Source: JANSYL01 sp965229695
GTDB taxonomy: Bacteria > Pseudomonadota > Alphaproteobacteria > Rhodobacterales > Rhodobacteraceae
Direction: 5' to 3'
Length of the DNA: 64,000 nt
NCBI GenBank assembly: GCA_965229695.1
Contig: OZ245921.1
Coordinates: 2,728,001-2,792,000, forward strand
Shown here piece after piece: positions 8,093 through 17,028 of the stretch. The number at the start of each line of letters is the position of its first letter. Positions within the stretch are counted from its first letter, which is position 1. The notes beneath the pieces were generated by a model. That model was not told where the DNA came from. It searched no databases and saw only the letters and a program-made list of their open reading frames with translations. The position numbers and the translations under genes were made by a program.

Positions 8093-9616
8093 TCAATCGC
8101 CGTCAGCCACCCCTTTAGCGCGATCCTTTGCACGGCGGGCACGGTAGCTCGGCAGAACGATCAGCAGGCCTGCGATGACCAATAGAGCAAGGGTCATCGG
8201 GCGCTCCCAGATGAAGCCCACCCCGTCATAAAGCTGCATGGCTCGGGAGAAATTGTTCTCCAGCATCGGCCCGAGGATGAACCCGATCAACAGCGGCGCG
8301 AGCGGGTAATCGGCAAAACGCAGAAGCGTCGCGCAGATGCCGAAGCCCACCAGGATCAGAAGCTCAGTCGAGTTGTTTTGCCCAATGTAAGCCCCCATCA
8401 ATGTGAAAAAGAGGATGAAGGGGATCAGGAAGTTACGCGGCACCGCGAGGATCTTGGCGATATAGGGGATCAGCGGCAGGTTTAGGATCAGGAGCACCAG
8501 ATTGCCCAGATACATCGAGATGATCACCGCCCAAAAGACCTGCGGCTCATCGACCATCAGCCGCGGCCCCGGTGAGACATTGAGCGCGATGAGCGCGCCC
8601 AAGAGGATAGCGGTGGTCCCCGAGCCTGGAATGCCCAAGGTCAGAAGCGGCACGAAGGAACCTGTCGCGGCGGCGTTATTGGCGCTTTCGGGCGCGGCGA
8701 CGCCCTTGACCGAGCCCTTGCCGAACTTCTCGCGCTCCTCCGGCGACGCAATGTTGCGCTCTACCGCATAGCCCAGGAATGAGGCGATCGTGGCACCAGC
8801 GCCGGGCAGAACGCCGATGAAGAAGCCCTGGATCGACTGCCGCCCGATCACCGGGGTGATGGCGCGGGCCTCTTCGCGGGTCACGCGCAGTTCGGTGATC
8901 TTGCCGCTATCCTTTCCGTCGCCGGTTTTCGAGCGGTTCGGATCCAGCACCAGGTAGATCGCCTCGGGCAGCGCAAACATCGCCATGGCGATGGTGATGA
9001 AGCCAAAGCCTGTCTGCAGATCCATGATCCCCATGGTGAAGCGCGGAGCATTGAAGAGCACTCCTTCGCCCACGGTCGCCAGGATCAGGCCCAAAAGCGT
9101 CATCAGGACCGCCTTGCCGATCTGCCCGGTTCCGGCAAAGGCGGCAATCGCCGAGAGCCCCACCACCATCAGCGCAAAATATTCCGAGGAATGGAACAGA
9201 AGCGCCACGGAAGCGAGCGCCGGCGCAAAGACCATGAGCAGGACAGCCCCGATCGTGCCGCCGGCAAACGAGGAGATCGCAGCCACGGTCAGCGCCTTGC
9301 CCGCCTGGCCCTGCCGGGTCAGCGGATAGCCGTCGAAACTGGTGGCCACGGTGGAGGCGACCCCCGGCGCGTTGATCAGGATCGAGGACGTCGAGCCGCC
9401 GAAAACCGCCCCGTAATAGACCCCGGCCAAGAGGATCAGCGCGGTAGAGGGATCGCCCATGGTGATCGCGATCGGGATCATGATGGCGATGATCGACATC
9501 GGCCCCAGCCCCGGCAGCATGCCGATGAAGGTGCCGATGATGCAGCCGGCGATCACCACCATGATATTGGTGAAGGTGAATGCGGTGGCCAGGCCCGTCA
9601 GAAGTCCTTCAAGCAT
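8093..9616 (-). CDS. tctA: Tripartite tricarboxylate transporter permease TctA (system 2)
   Basis: Second TctA paralogue, 507 aa, multi-pass membrane protein. It has the GMLPGLGPMSIIA loop near residue 33, GVLPGAGATIASFLGY in the middle followed by ESANNAAATGSFVPLLTLGIPGSG, the same signature order as the first TctA but clearly diverged. It begins 1 nt after the tctB stop, so the genes are tightly coupled. Operon order tctC-tctB-tctA-atuA-DUF4387 ties its cargo to the AtuA enzyme pair. A charged C-terminal tail (RARRAKDRAKG) is cytoplasmic. Confidence 0.93.
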   Translation of the reverse strand: MLEGLLTGLATAFTFTNIMVVIAGCIIGTFIGMLPGLGPMSIIAIMIPIAITMGDPSTALILLAGVYYGAVFGGSTSSILINAPGVASTVATSFDGYPLTRQGQAGKALTVAAISSFAGGTIGAVLLMVFAPALASVALLFHSSEYFALMVVGLSAIAAFAGTGQIGKAVLMTLLGLILATVGEGVLFNAPRFTMGIMDLQTGFGFITIAMAMFALPEAIYLVLDPNRSKTGDGKDSGKITELRVTREEARAITPVIGRQSIQGFFIGVLPGAGATIASFLGYAVERNIASPEEREKFGKGSVKGVAAPESANNAAATGSFVPLLTLGIPGSGTTAILLGALIALNVSPGPRLMVDEPQVFWAVIISMYLGNLVLLILNLPLIPYIAKILAVPRNFLIPFILFFTLMGAYIGQNNSTELLILVGFGICATLLRFADYPLAPLLIGFILGPMLENNFSRAMQLYDGVGFIWERPMTLALLVIAGLLIVLPSYRARRAKDRAKGVADGD

Positions 9617-9617
9617 A

Positions 9618-10109
9618 TCAAGTCCCTCTCAAGAACTCTGGCAGCGGCAACAGGAACACCCCAAGCACGCCGTCCACAAGATACCAAACCACCCCCGCCG
9701 CAACAGCCGCGACCACAATCATCAGGACATAGCGTCGCTCCCCGAGGATGAAGCTGCCCACCGCCAGGAAAAGGAACGTGGATGCGAGAAAGCCAAGCGG
9801 ACGCAGCAGGAGCGCGTAAGACACCATCAGCACCAGAAGCGCGATGGCCTGACCGATATTATGACTGCCAAGCCTAGAAAGATTGATATCGGGGGCCTTG
9901 TCGGTATCAGCCGTCCTTTCGAACCCGGTCAGCACCCATAACGACACCAGAATGCCGCCAACGGCCAAGACTTTTGGGAAGGTCGACGGCCAGATCGGGC
10001 TCCGCTGCATGATCGGCGGCAGTGTCGCGTCCATGGTGAAGAATGCCGCGTACCCGTAAACCAGGCACAAAAGCAGTATGACAAAAGCAATCCAACGATC
10101 CAGCGCCAC
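9618..10109 (-). CDS. tctB: Tripartite tricarboxylate transporter small subunit TctB (system 2)
   Basis: Small membrane subunit with four predicted helices: residues about 4-25, 38-60, a central pair, and a C-terminal segment around VAAVAAGVVWYLV. I prefer the GTG start at 10109 (VALDRWIAFVIL), which has a G-rich run 5-12 nt upstream and gives 163 aa, the same length as TctB of system 1; an in-frame TTG at 10127 adds six residues but has no RBS. The call rests on size, topology and position between tctC and tctA. Confidence 0.85.
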   Translation of the reverse strand: MALDRWIAFVILLLCLVYGYAAFFTMDATLPPIMQRSPIWPSTFPKVLAVGGILVSLWVLTGFERTADTDKAPDINLSRLGSHNIGQAIALLVLMVSYALLLRPLGFLASTFLFLAVGSFILGERRYVLMIVVAAVAAGVVWYLVDGVLGVFLLPLPEFLRGT

Positions 10110-10183
10110 ACCCGGCCCCCCCTGCAAATCCGGTACCGCACAGGCCCGCGCGCCGCCGCGGGGCGGGCCTGTCGATGGTTATG

Positions 10184-10203
10184 CCCCAGCCTCACGGCTG
10201 GGG
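10184..10203 (-). other. Intercistronic hairpin between tctC and tctB (system 2)
   Basis: Perfect 8-bp stem CCCCAGCC / GGCTGGGG with a 4-nt loop, lying 10 nt after the tctC stop and 75 nt before the tctB start. There is no following T-run on the minus strand, so it is more likely an mRNA-stabilising or partial-attenuation structure than a full terminator. Such hairpins after solute-receptor genes are known to raise receptor levels relative to membrane subunits; applying that here is inference. Confidence 0.5.
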
Positions 10204-10212
10204 ACGATACGC

Positions 10213-11199
10213 TCAGAGAAAGCCGAGCTGACGCATTAGGTCGCCCAAGACTTCTTCCTGTGCCTCCAGGAAGGTCCGGAAATCATCACCCGAGTTGTGG
10301 ATGTTGACCCAACCATTGCGCGAACGCACGTTTTCCCAAGCTTCGGTTTCGTACATCTGTTCCAACACTTGCTGATAGGTCGCCAACTGATCATCCGGCA
10401 AACCAGGTGCGGCGAAGAAGCCGCGCCAGTTCACGAAAACCGTATCATTGCCTTGTTCCGTAAAGGTTGGCGCATCAGGCAGCGTGTCTACACGTTCCGC
10501 CGAGGTAACGCCGATCACTCGGATTTCCCCGGCATTTGCCAGTTCCACAACCTCCGAGAAGCCGGTCGAGACCGCGTTGACCTCACCCGAGAGCAGCCCG
10601 GCCATTGTGGAGCCACCGCTGTCAAACGGCACATAGCTCATCGAAACGGGGTCCAATCCCGCACCCTGGTAAACCATTGCGGCCACCAGATGGTCCATGC
10701 CGCCTGGCACCGAACCACCGCCAACCGAGAAGCCGTTCGGATCTTCACTGATCGCCGCGACCATATCATCCAGGTTCATGATGTCGCTGTCGGCCGAAAC
10801 GATCATCACTTGGAAGTCGCCGATGGTTCCGGCGACAAGTGTCAGATCACGGAAACTCTGCGGGAACACGCCCGTCAGAGACCGGATCACGATCGGCGTG
10901 GAGTTCACCATCAATGTGCCGTGATTGGACGCGGCGTTTTCGATCAGAAAACCAATGCCCCGACCGCCGCCGCCGCCGGACATATTCTCGTAGGATGCAG
11001 AGCCGATGAGGCCTGCTTCGACCAATGCCTCTCCGGTGCCGCGGGCTGTACCATCCCAGCCACCGCCGGCGCCACCTGGAATCAAGAAATGAATGCTGTC
11101 GACAAGCTGGTGACCATCAGCATGGGCTGGCATGCCAAAGCTTGCCGCTGCGATTGCACCGACCATCGCGGCGCGACGCGTGAAACGAATTAGTGTCAT
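10213..11199 (-). CDS. tctC: Tripartite tricarboxylate transporter substrate-binding protein TctC (system 2)
   Basis: Bug/TctC-type periplasmic receptor, 328 aa. It has an N-terminal signal peptide (positively charged start, hydrophobic AAMVGAIAAASFG, cleavage near AHADG), then IHFLIPGGAGGGWDGTAR, the ligand loop. A glycine-rich SGGGGGRG follows near residue 75, as in many members. A strong RBS (GGGAGGA) lies about 8 nt upstream. It is transcribed away from the neighbouring iclR gene across a 146-nt divergent promoter region, so that regulator probably controls it. Confidence 0.92.
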   Translation of the reverse strand: MTLIRFTRRAAMVGAIAAASFGMPAHADGHQLVDSIHFLIPGGAGGGWDGTARGTGEALVEAGLIGSASYENMSGGGGGRGIGFLIENAASNHGTLMVNSTPIVIRSLTGVFPQSFRDLTLVAGTIGDFQVMIVSADSDIMNLDDMVAAISEDPNGFSVGGGSVPGGMDHLVAAMVYQGAGLDPVSMSYVPFDSGGSTMAGLLSGEVNAVSTGFSEVVELANAGEIRVIGVTSAERVDTLPDAPTFTEQGNDTVFVNWRGFFAAPGLPDDQLATYQQVLEQMYETEAWENVRSRNGWVNIHNSGDDFRTFLEAQEEVLGDLMRQLGFL

Positions 11200-11324
11200 G
11201 TTGTGCTCCTCCCAGGCACTCGTAGGTCTCGTTAGGTGACCTGTATTTTTGAAACTGCATGGATGTAGTCTCGACGATTTCCATAGACAGTCGGCACCCT
11301 ATGGGACAACAATTCGACCATCTA

Positions 11325-11341
11325 GTTTCGCCTGGTGAAAC
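11325..11341. promoter_or_regulatory. GTTTC-N7-GAAAC inverted repeat before iclR (system 2)
   Basis: Arms GTTTC (11325-11329) and GAAAC (11337-11341) lie directly upstream of the iclR start, with further GAAAC text at 11250-11255 nearer to tctC. IclR proteins often bind imperfect palindromes with such halves and repress themselves. The short arms make this only a candidate operator. Confidence 0.35.
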
Positions 11342-11345
11342 AAAA

Positions 11346-12014
11346 ATGGCCGAGAACAGAACCGAGACAGTTGAACGCGCACTATCGATTTTGCTCGCGT
11401 TTTCAAGTGAGAATGCGAGGATGTCGCTCACAGAGCTGGCCAATGAGACGGGGCTCCACAAAACAACCGTTTTGCGACTGACCAACTCGTTGGCCCTCTA
11501 CGGTTTCATTCAGCGAAACGCCAAAGGGCTCTTCAGTGTCGGCCCAAGCGTCTGGCAGCTGGGTCTGCTCTTTCGCAGGGATTACCTGAGCCGTGAGGCT
11601 GTCATGCCGGCACTCTTGAAGCTTGTGGAATTCTCGGGCGAATCTGCATCCTTCTATGTTAGGGCCGGGGAACAGAGAGTTTGCTTATACCGCGAAAACT
11701 CCCCTAATCGCGTCCGGGTGCATGTTGACGAGGGTATCCGCCTGAACCTCTCGACCGGGGCGTCCGGCCGCGTGCTACGCTACTTCTCGGGCGATGACTC
11801 GATATCCAAAGATGAGTTTAACCAGAACGGGTCGACGCACTCAGTGGCAGAGTCATTGCCGGATATCTCTTCGATCGCCACGCCGGTTTTCTCGAACTCA
11901 GGCGAACTGCTGGGTGCGCTGGTGGTCTCAGGCCTTCGGACAAGGTTCGATCGGGAAGCGCGCGAACGAACCATACCCGTTTTGGAAGAAGCAGCACGAT
12001 CATTGCGCCAATAG
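11346..12014 (+). CDS. IclR family transcriptional regulator (system 2)
   Basis: 222-aa regulator with an N-terminal winged helix-turn-helix (ETVERALSILLAF through ELANETGLHKTTVLRLTNSL, residues about 5-50) and a C-terminal IclR effector domain (RVRVHVDEGIRLNL, TGASGRVLRYF, SIATPVFSNSGELLGAL). The start at 11346 is chosen because it fits the family and the second IclR in the window (230 aa); the frame is open to 11259. Divergent from tctC of system 2, so it most likely regulates that transporter and the AtuA genes and senses their substrate. It resembles the IclR at 18.3-19.0 kb closely, including LHKTTVLRLTNS against LHKSTILRLTNS, so the two are paralogues. Confidence 0.9.
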   Translation: MAENRTETVERALSILLAFSSENARMSLTELANETGLHKTTVLRLTNSLALYGFIQRNAKGLFSVGPSVWQLGLLFRRDYLSREAVMPALLKLVEFSGESASFYVRAGEQRVCLYRENSPNRVRVHVDEGIRLNLSTGASGRVLRYFSGDDSISKDEFNQNGSTHSVAESLPDISSIATPVFSNSGELLGALVVSGLRTRFDREARERTIPVLEEAARSLRQ

Positions 12015-12230
12015 AGGCTGCGGAAATGCCGCAAAGCTCGGCCACCGCTCCTACGCCGTTGGCTTTAGACCTGGTGCCCCAAGCACGCTTGGCGAATGGG
12101 CGTTCGCCAGCACACTATTTTGACCGCGACGAAGCTGCAATTCGGTGAGTTTGCGAAGCCGCAAATAGCGCCTCGGGCGATCTGCGCTAATTTTCAAACA
12201 CATATGGGCCTTAATAGGAGACTGTCCGCT

Positions 12231-13040
12231 TCACTGCTTTCCGATCAGGTTCAATAAACCTTGAACGGTTGGTGCCCGAGAAGGGTCTGATAGAATGAAC
12301 GCGATCTGTCCGCGCTGGTCGCCTTGCAGGCAGGTCGATGCATAGGTTTCAAACTTCGCCAGCAAATCCCCATCTGACAACGGGTCGTCAAAGTTGCCCC
12401 GTGCCTCAGCGCCTTCAAGTGTAACGCTCTGCCCATTATTCAACTTAAGCGTGACATCACATCGGCGTTCGGTTGGAAAAATCGCGTCGTAGGATTCTTT
12501 CGATGATACTTTCACGGCATCGACCAAACGCCATACCTCAGATCGGTCATAGACCGACGGATGAAGTGTTTCGGGGGTCAGGTTGTCTTCTAGCAGCGAC
12601 AAGGCCGCTGCGAGTGGAAGAGGGTATTGTGCCGCGTCACTATCTGCGGGGCGACGCGTGTCTAGGCGCATGGCTTCGCGGAAAGAAGCAACATGAATTG
12701 ACGCCACGTCTTTGCCTGTGATGCCATGCTTGGCCCTGAGTGAGCGGATCGCTTCGATCACCAGGCGGGACCAACGGCACACTGGAAAGACCTTGAAGTT
12801 GATTTCCAATATGCGCCAGGTCTCGCCCAGATCGCCCCAGATATCTGCCAACACAGGGTTTTCGCAGGTCAGCGCCGGAGCCTCCGTGAACCCGTCTTCC
12901 GCAAGATCGGCGGCCGAGACACCGGCGAGCGCGCCCCAGGCGCTGCTGCCTTTGACCATCGTGGGATGAGTGACAGTCGTCAGAACGCCCCACAGCTTGG
13001 TTGCTTCGCTGTTTCCGAGGTCTGCTATGGGCCCGTCCAT
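12231..13040 (-). pseudogene. MmgE/PrpD family protein, C-terminal fragment
   Basis: 269 aa corresponding to the C-terminal part of the MmgE/PrpD (2-methylcitrate dehydratase-like) family, which is normally about 450 aa. Recognisable parts are HPTMVKGSSAWGA, the ILEINFKVFPVCRW segment and a late YPLPLAAAL. The N-terminal all-alpha domain half is absent: the frame meets a stop four codons upstream of the ATG, and nothing matching the missing part is seen in 13041-13152. So the gene is truncated and probably non-functional, although expression of the fragment cannot be excluded. PrpD-like enzymes isomerise or dehydrate tricarboxylates, which fits the adjoining tricarboxylate transporter and AtuA genes. 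Confidence 0.7.
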
Positions 13041-13152
13041 GAAGGTGTTTCATAATGGGTCAGTTCCGATGCTGCGTCGGCACCTAGGGCAAGAGTGAGC
13101 CAAACTATTTTATGCTGCGCGATACACGAATGTCAGAAGTGCGTTGTTGGCG

Positions 13153-13782
13153 CTACCTTTGCGGCTGAAAGTCTTTGCTTGCTAGCAAGGCCGCGGCGCC
13201 GATCATAAGTGCTCCGCAAATCTTGTTGACGATGCCGAAAGAGAAACGTTTAAGCGCCGTAGCTGCTCGAACACCAAGCCATCCCCAGACCAGCAAAATT
13301 GCTCCATCCACCACCAGATACGTAACGCCCAATATCAGAAGTTGCGGTAGCACTGGCATGGTCGGGTCGACAAACTGAGGGAACAGCGCACCGAAAAAGA
13401 CAACTGCAAATGGGTTCGCCATCGAAGTCACGAAGCCTTGGCGGAACAGTCGAAACGATTGGCCGGACGCGTTAGCGACGACATCATCGGGTTGATCTTT
13501 CGAGAGAATGAGTTGGACACCAATCCACACCAAATAGGCAACGCCAAGCCATTTGATCCAGATGAACGCGCTCGCCGAGGTTGCGATGATAGCAGCGAGA
13601 CCGAAAGCGGCCGCAGTCATTTGCAAGATGTTGGCAGTCAAGTCTCCGGCGATGGTGTATGCGCTACGCTTCAATCCATGCCTAACGCTGTTCGAAATTA
13701 TGAGGAGCTGGCTGGTATCAGGCGGCGTCGCGAAAAATACCGCGACTGCTGCTAAATAAATCAAGTAGGTTTCCATCGCCAT
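13153..13782 (-). CDS. LysE/RhtB family amino acid exporter
   Basis: 209-aa inner-membrane protein with about six hydrophobic helices. The N-terminus (FFATPPDTSQLLIISNSVRHG) matches the LysE family PGPxxxxxxxxxxxxG region in position but with PPDTSQ instead of PGPxxx, a variant of the usual signature. It exports amino acids or related metabolites; the substrate is unknown. It stands alone on the minus strand, with unrelated genes on both sides. Confidence 0.85.
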   Translation of the reverse strand: MAMETYLIYLAAVAVFFATPPDTSQLLIISNSVRHGLKRSAYTIAGDLTANILQMTAAAFGLAAIIATSASAFIWIKWLGVAYLVWIGVQLILSKDQPDDVVANASGQSFRLFRQGFVTSMANPFAVVFFGALFPQFVDPTMPVLPQLLILGVTYLVVDGAILLVWGWLGVRAATALKRFSFGIVNKICGALMIGAAALLASKDFQPQR

Positions 13783-13995
13783 GATTGCGGACCTCCGATT
13801 CCACTGCGCCAGCCTAAGGCGGCATAGCCGAACCGGTCAAACTGGCATTGCGGCCATTCGTGGAAGCGCCGCGAATTGGTGCTTTGTCCCGCAAACCGAC
13901 CGTCGGTGCATGGGGCTGTGCCGCCGGAGCGCCGCATGTCCGGTTTGAGCTCAAAGCACCGAATGCAGTGCTTTGTTCGAGTGTCAGCTTTTGCA

Positions 13996-14622
13996 CTAAT
14001 TTGCGCCGATTCCTGATAAGTTTTCGAGCTTGTTCCGAGTGTCCTCGGGCAGGACGCGTGCGTGAACAATAATCGACACAGTCGCATTCAAAGATTTCTT
14101 CAGCTCTCGTCTCGTGTTCGGTTGGACGGTTACTCCACCTCGATCGACCAAAGACTTGAGTTGAGATCGGGATAACTGCCATCCCTCGCACAATAGTCGA
14201 TCTACACGTACCCCGGTTGGTACATTCGTTCGCAAAAATAGCCTGATTTCAGACCAATCATGCGCGTGGATGTTGAGAACTCTTTTTTTGATAGAGAACT
14301 CGGACTCGTAGTCAATTTGCGAAGAGTGGCGTTTCAGATCAGATACGTCGAATTCATATCGAGCGACGAGACTTGGCAAGCTGTGCTGCATTGCGTCCAG
14401 TTCTGCCGACTCTATGCGGCTCACAGGATGTCGATCTAGTATTGGCCGGTTCCATGTTTGATCGCAGACTTGGCATTTGTAGATCAGCCAAGCGTCCAGT
14501 TTCTTACCATTCGCGTTTAGGCGGATTTTTCCACTGGATACGAAAGGTTGTTGTTTGGCGCAGCCTGAGCAGTGGCGAATAGGTTTTGGAGTGGCTGTTG
14601 GGACAATCGTCCACTTAGCCAT
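13996..14622 (-). CDS. DUF1062 domain-containing protein
   Basis: 208-aa protein of the DUF1062 family. The N-terminus has a two-part zinc-ribbon-like motif, CSGC about 20 residues in and CQVC about 35 residues later, with the family segment GKIRLNANGKKLDAWLIYKC between them. The C-terminal half (VRVDRLLCEGWQLSRSQLKSLVDRG) resembles an S4-like or bacterial-regulator helix pair. The start at 14622 is chosen because the family begins with WTIxPT just there; no good RBS is seen. Function unknown. Base composition here is lower in GC than the flanks. Confidence 0.75.
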   Translation of the reverse strand: MAKWTIVPTATPKPIRHCSGCAKQQPFVSSGKIRLNANGKKLDAWLIYKCQVCDQTWNRPILDRHPVSRIESAELDAMQHSLPSLVARYEFDVSDLKRHSSQIDYESEFSIKKRVLNIHAHDWSEIRLFLRTNVPTGVRVDRLLCEGWQLSRSQLKSLVDRGGVTVQPNTRRELKKSLNATVSIIVHARVLPEDTRNKLENLSGIGAN

Positions 14623-15040
14623 GATAATCTTGGTCACTTGATTGGCCTTCCGTTCGGAAGTTCGCAATGGCGACCGAAACGACCCCGTTGACCGAGGTGT
14701 AAAAACAGACAAGCAATAAAAGAGGCGCGTGGCGTGTCTGCCGTGCGTCTTGGGAGCGCTGGTCAGGTCTTTAAATGGCGACCACGCGAACAAAGAAACC
14801 TGACGCGCCGCAGCACATCAGGTGTTCGGGTGCATTCTGAAGACCTGGGTTAGTAAGGCAAAGTTGGCTCCCGTCAGACCAAGCGAGGCGCTGGATAGCC
14901 TATAGCCATGCGATAAAAAAGGGGGGTGATCGCGAGAAAGCTTAAGCTCTGGCCGTCTTGCGTCAGAGTGTCCGTCATCAAATGAATTTGTTCGATTGAG
15001 CTGAGAGCGTTCGGGTTCGTTTGGCTCTTCGATTATGATC
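14623..15040. other. Intergenic region beside an IS remnant
   Basis: About 420 nt with no gene I can support. It lies between the DUF1062 gene and the 3' end of a transposase fragment and probably includes one end of the old insertion sequence, but no clear terminal inverted repeat was recognised. Confidence 0.5.
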
Positions 15041-15330
15041 TTACGCGGCGCGCCCGAGATTGAGCAAGCGTCGCTGTTTCAGAGTTATTTCCTTGGTTTT
15101 TCTCCTTTCTTTTAGAATGCCATCGCTGCGCCCGAAGTAGACCTCGGCCGGTGCCAGAATGGCGGGGGTCTCATGGTAGCGGCGGTGATTGTAGTGGCCG
15201 AAGAATTCGCCGATCACCTCCTCGAGCGCATCCGGAAGATAGGAGTTTTCCAGCAGGACGCGGTTCTTGAGCGTCTGGTGCCACCGCTCGGTCTTGCCCT
15301 GGGTCTGCCTGATGCACTGCAGCTGCGTAG
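15041..15330 (-). pseudogene. IS3-type transposase, C-terminal fragment
   Basis: Translating the minus strand from about 15325 to the TAA at 15041-15043 gives the C-terminal part of an integrase-core transposase: TQGKTERWHQTLKNRVLLEN, then GHYNHRRYHE, APAEVYFGR and a basic tail ending NLGRAA. The last catalytic Glu lies in the GKTERWHQ segment. The upstream part with the first two catalytic Asp residues is missing; homology is lost near 15320. It is therefore a decayed insertion sequence. A homologous but different remnant lies at 21472-22110, so the two bracket the TRAP cluster. Confidence 0.75.
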
Positions 15331-15370
15331 TGCCAATCAGATCGCTCGCTGATCAAAGGGTTCTCCTAGA

Positions 15371-15394
15371 TGAAACTATTGTTCTCTTAACTTG
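15371..15394 (+). promoter_or_regulatory. Probable IclR operator upstream of dctP
   Basis: The text TGAAAC-N4-GTTCTCTTA-N2-TTG at 15371-15394 recurs with identical spacing at 19054-19077, in front of the iclR gene of this cluster. The halves TGAAAC and GTTCTC form an imperfect palindrome of the kind IclR proteins bind. It is about 90 nt upstream of the dctP start, in a good position for control of the TRAP operon. Confidence 0.55.
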
Positions 15395-15480
15395 CTGAGC
15401 CGCCGGGGCGCTGCCTAGCTTGCGACCGGATGCGGCGGTTTTGACTTCCCGCGCAAGCATCTCAGGAGGAGGAGATTCCC

Positions 15481-16458
15481 ATGAAGAAATCCACATTGGT
15501 GGCCAGCTTGGCAGCAGGACTCTGCGTTCTTTCGGCGAGTGGCGCTGCGGCAGACACGGTTCGGTTCACGCTTGGGTCGTCAAACTCGGCAAACGATTTC
15601 AGTATCCGGGCGATGGAACACTGGAAAGAGCTGCTGGAGGAGCGATCCGGGGGCGAGTTGCAGATGACCATCATCCCTGGCGCGGCCCTTGGAAGCGGCA
15701 CCCAGATCCTGCAGCAATTGTCGACCAATGAGGTACAGGTCAGCATCGCCGGCCCTGCCATCATTCACCAGATGGCTCAGCAATATCAGTGTATGGAGGC
15801 GGAGTTCGTCTACGCCGACGCGGACCACGGGTATCGTGTCTGGACCGGACCCTTGGGTGAAGAATTGTCGGATTTCATGGAAACTGAGTTCGACATCACT
15901 ATTACCGGCGTAGGTCTGCGCGGCGCGCGACAGCTGACGGCTGATCGAGCGGTTGTTGAACCCTCGGACCTTGAAGGCGTCAAGATTCGGGTCACCAATG
16001 CATTGCGCAGCGAGATCTTTGCAGCCTATGGCGCCTTGCCCGGACCAATGGCGTTCTCCGAACTGTATGGCGGCCTGCGCCAAGGCGTTTTTGACGCCCA
16101 GGAAAACCCCATCCCGGCGATCTATGGACAGCGGTTCTTCGAAGTTCAGAGCCATCTGAACATGACCGGGCATGTGCAAAGCTACTACATCCTGACGTCC
16201 AACAATTCGTTTGTCGAAGGCCTCTCGGCAGAGCATCGCACGATCTATGAAGAGACTGCCGCTGAAACGATGGAGTGGCTGAATGAGCTGGTCCGTACGG
16301 AAACCGACGTGCTGATCGCGGAAATGCAGGAAGCCGGGATCGAGGTTATCGAGCCCAACATCGACGCATTCCGCGAGGTTGCGGCGCCGATCGTGACGGC
16401 ATTCGCCGAGGCCAATTGCCGCCCGGGCATTCTGGACGAGATCGCCGCCGCGGAGTGA
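15481..16458 (+). CDS. dctP: TRAP transporter substrate-binding protein DctP
   Basis: Periplasmic receptor of a TRAP transporter, 325 aa. The signal peptide spans about residues 1-24 (KKSTLVASLAAGLCVLSASG, cleavage near AAADT). The mature part follows the DctP pattern: RFTLGSSNSANDFS, ELLEERSGGELQMTIIPG, LGSGTQILQQLSTNEVQVSIAG, and the PFSELYGGL-like MAFSELYGGLRQGVFDAQENP motif that holds the carboxylate-binding region. A very strong RBS (AGGAGGAGGAG) precedes the ATG. First gene of dctPQM. The substrate is unknown; the neighbouring lyase and amidohydrolase suggest a hydroxy- or keto-acid. Confidence 0.93.
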   Translation: MKKSTLVASLAAGLCVLSASGAAADTVRFTLGSSNSANDFSIRAMEHWKELLEERSGGELQMTIIPGAALGSGTQILQQLSTNEVQVSIAGPAIIHQMAQQYQCMEAEFVYADADHGYRVWTGPLGEELSDFMETEFDITITGVGLRGARQLTADRAVVEPSDLEGVKIRVTNALRSEIFAAYGALPGPMAFSELYGGLRQGVFDAQENPIPAIYGQRFFEVQSHLNMTGHVQSYYILTSNNSFVEGLSAEHRTIYEETAAETMEWLNELVRTETDVLIAEMQEAGIEVIEPNIDAFREVAAPIVTAFAEANCRPGILDEIAAAE

Positions 16459-16518
16459 CGGCAAAGATCGTGACGCATCCCGGGCCGCCGGGGTGCGCAC
16501 AGCCAGGGGAGGGGCAAA

Positions 16519-17028
16519 ATGAAGACGAGAGAGAAAATGCTGCCGGAGCGGATTGTTTTCGGCGTGGCGCTCATCATGTTCGCCAGCATGCTGGTCGCCA
16601 CTTTGGCCCAGGTCGTGTTTCGGTACTTCCTACAGATTTCAGTTCCCTGGACCGAAGAGATCGCACGGTCGTTTTTCGTACTGTCCATCCTGACCGGTAT
16701 TGCGATTGCCTATGCCGAGCGCGAGCACATCATCATTGACTTCATCTTCCTGAAGTTTCCCAAGACCGTACAACGGTTCCTGACCATCCTGTTCGCGATT
16801 GCCATTCTTGTGTTCTTGGCCTTCTGGGCGCGGGGCACGCTGGAGATGGCCGGTCGCAACTGGGACGTTTTCCTGATCACCATGACCTGGTTCCGGGTTG
16901 GCTATTTCTATGTCTGGGAACTTTGCATGATCGCGCTTCTGGCGGTCTACGTTCTTCTGGACCTCCGGAGCCTGATCAAGGGCTCGATGACGTCGATGCT
17001 TCACCCCAGCAGTGAGGTCGACCAATGA
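16519..17028 (+). CDS. dctQ: TRAP transporter small permease DctQ
   Basis: 169-aa membrane protein with four helices, the standard DctQ layout. The second segment carries the family's FRYFLQISVPWTEEIARSFFV, where the WxEExAR motif is diagnostic. An AGGGGAGGGG RBS lies just upstream. It follows dctP by 60 nt and overlaps dctM by 4 nt (ATGA). It forms the membrane complex with DctM. Confidence 0.92.
   Translation: MKTREKMLPERIVFGVALIMFASMLVATLAQVVFRYFLQISVPWTEEIARSFFVLSILTGIAIAYAEREHIIIDFIFLKFPKTVQRFLTILFAIAILVFLAFWARGTLEMAGRNWDVFLITMTWFRVGYFYVWELCMIALLAVYVLLDLRSLIKGSMTSMLHPSSEVDQ

Noticed and set aside
15171..15356. 61-codon frame inside the first IS remnant
   Set aside because: It is a frame shifted from the transposase text; only the frame giving TQGKTERWHQ makes sense.
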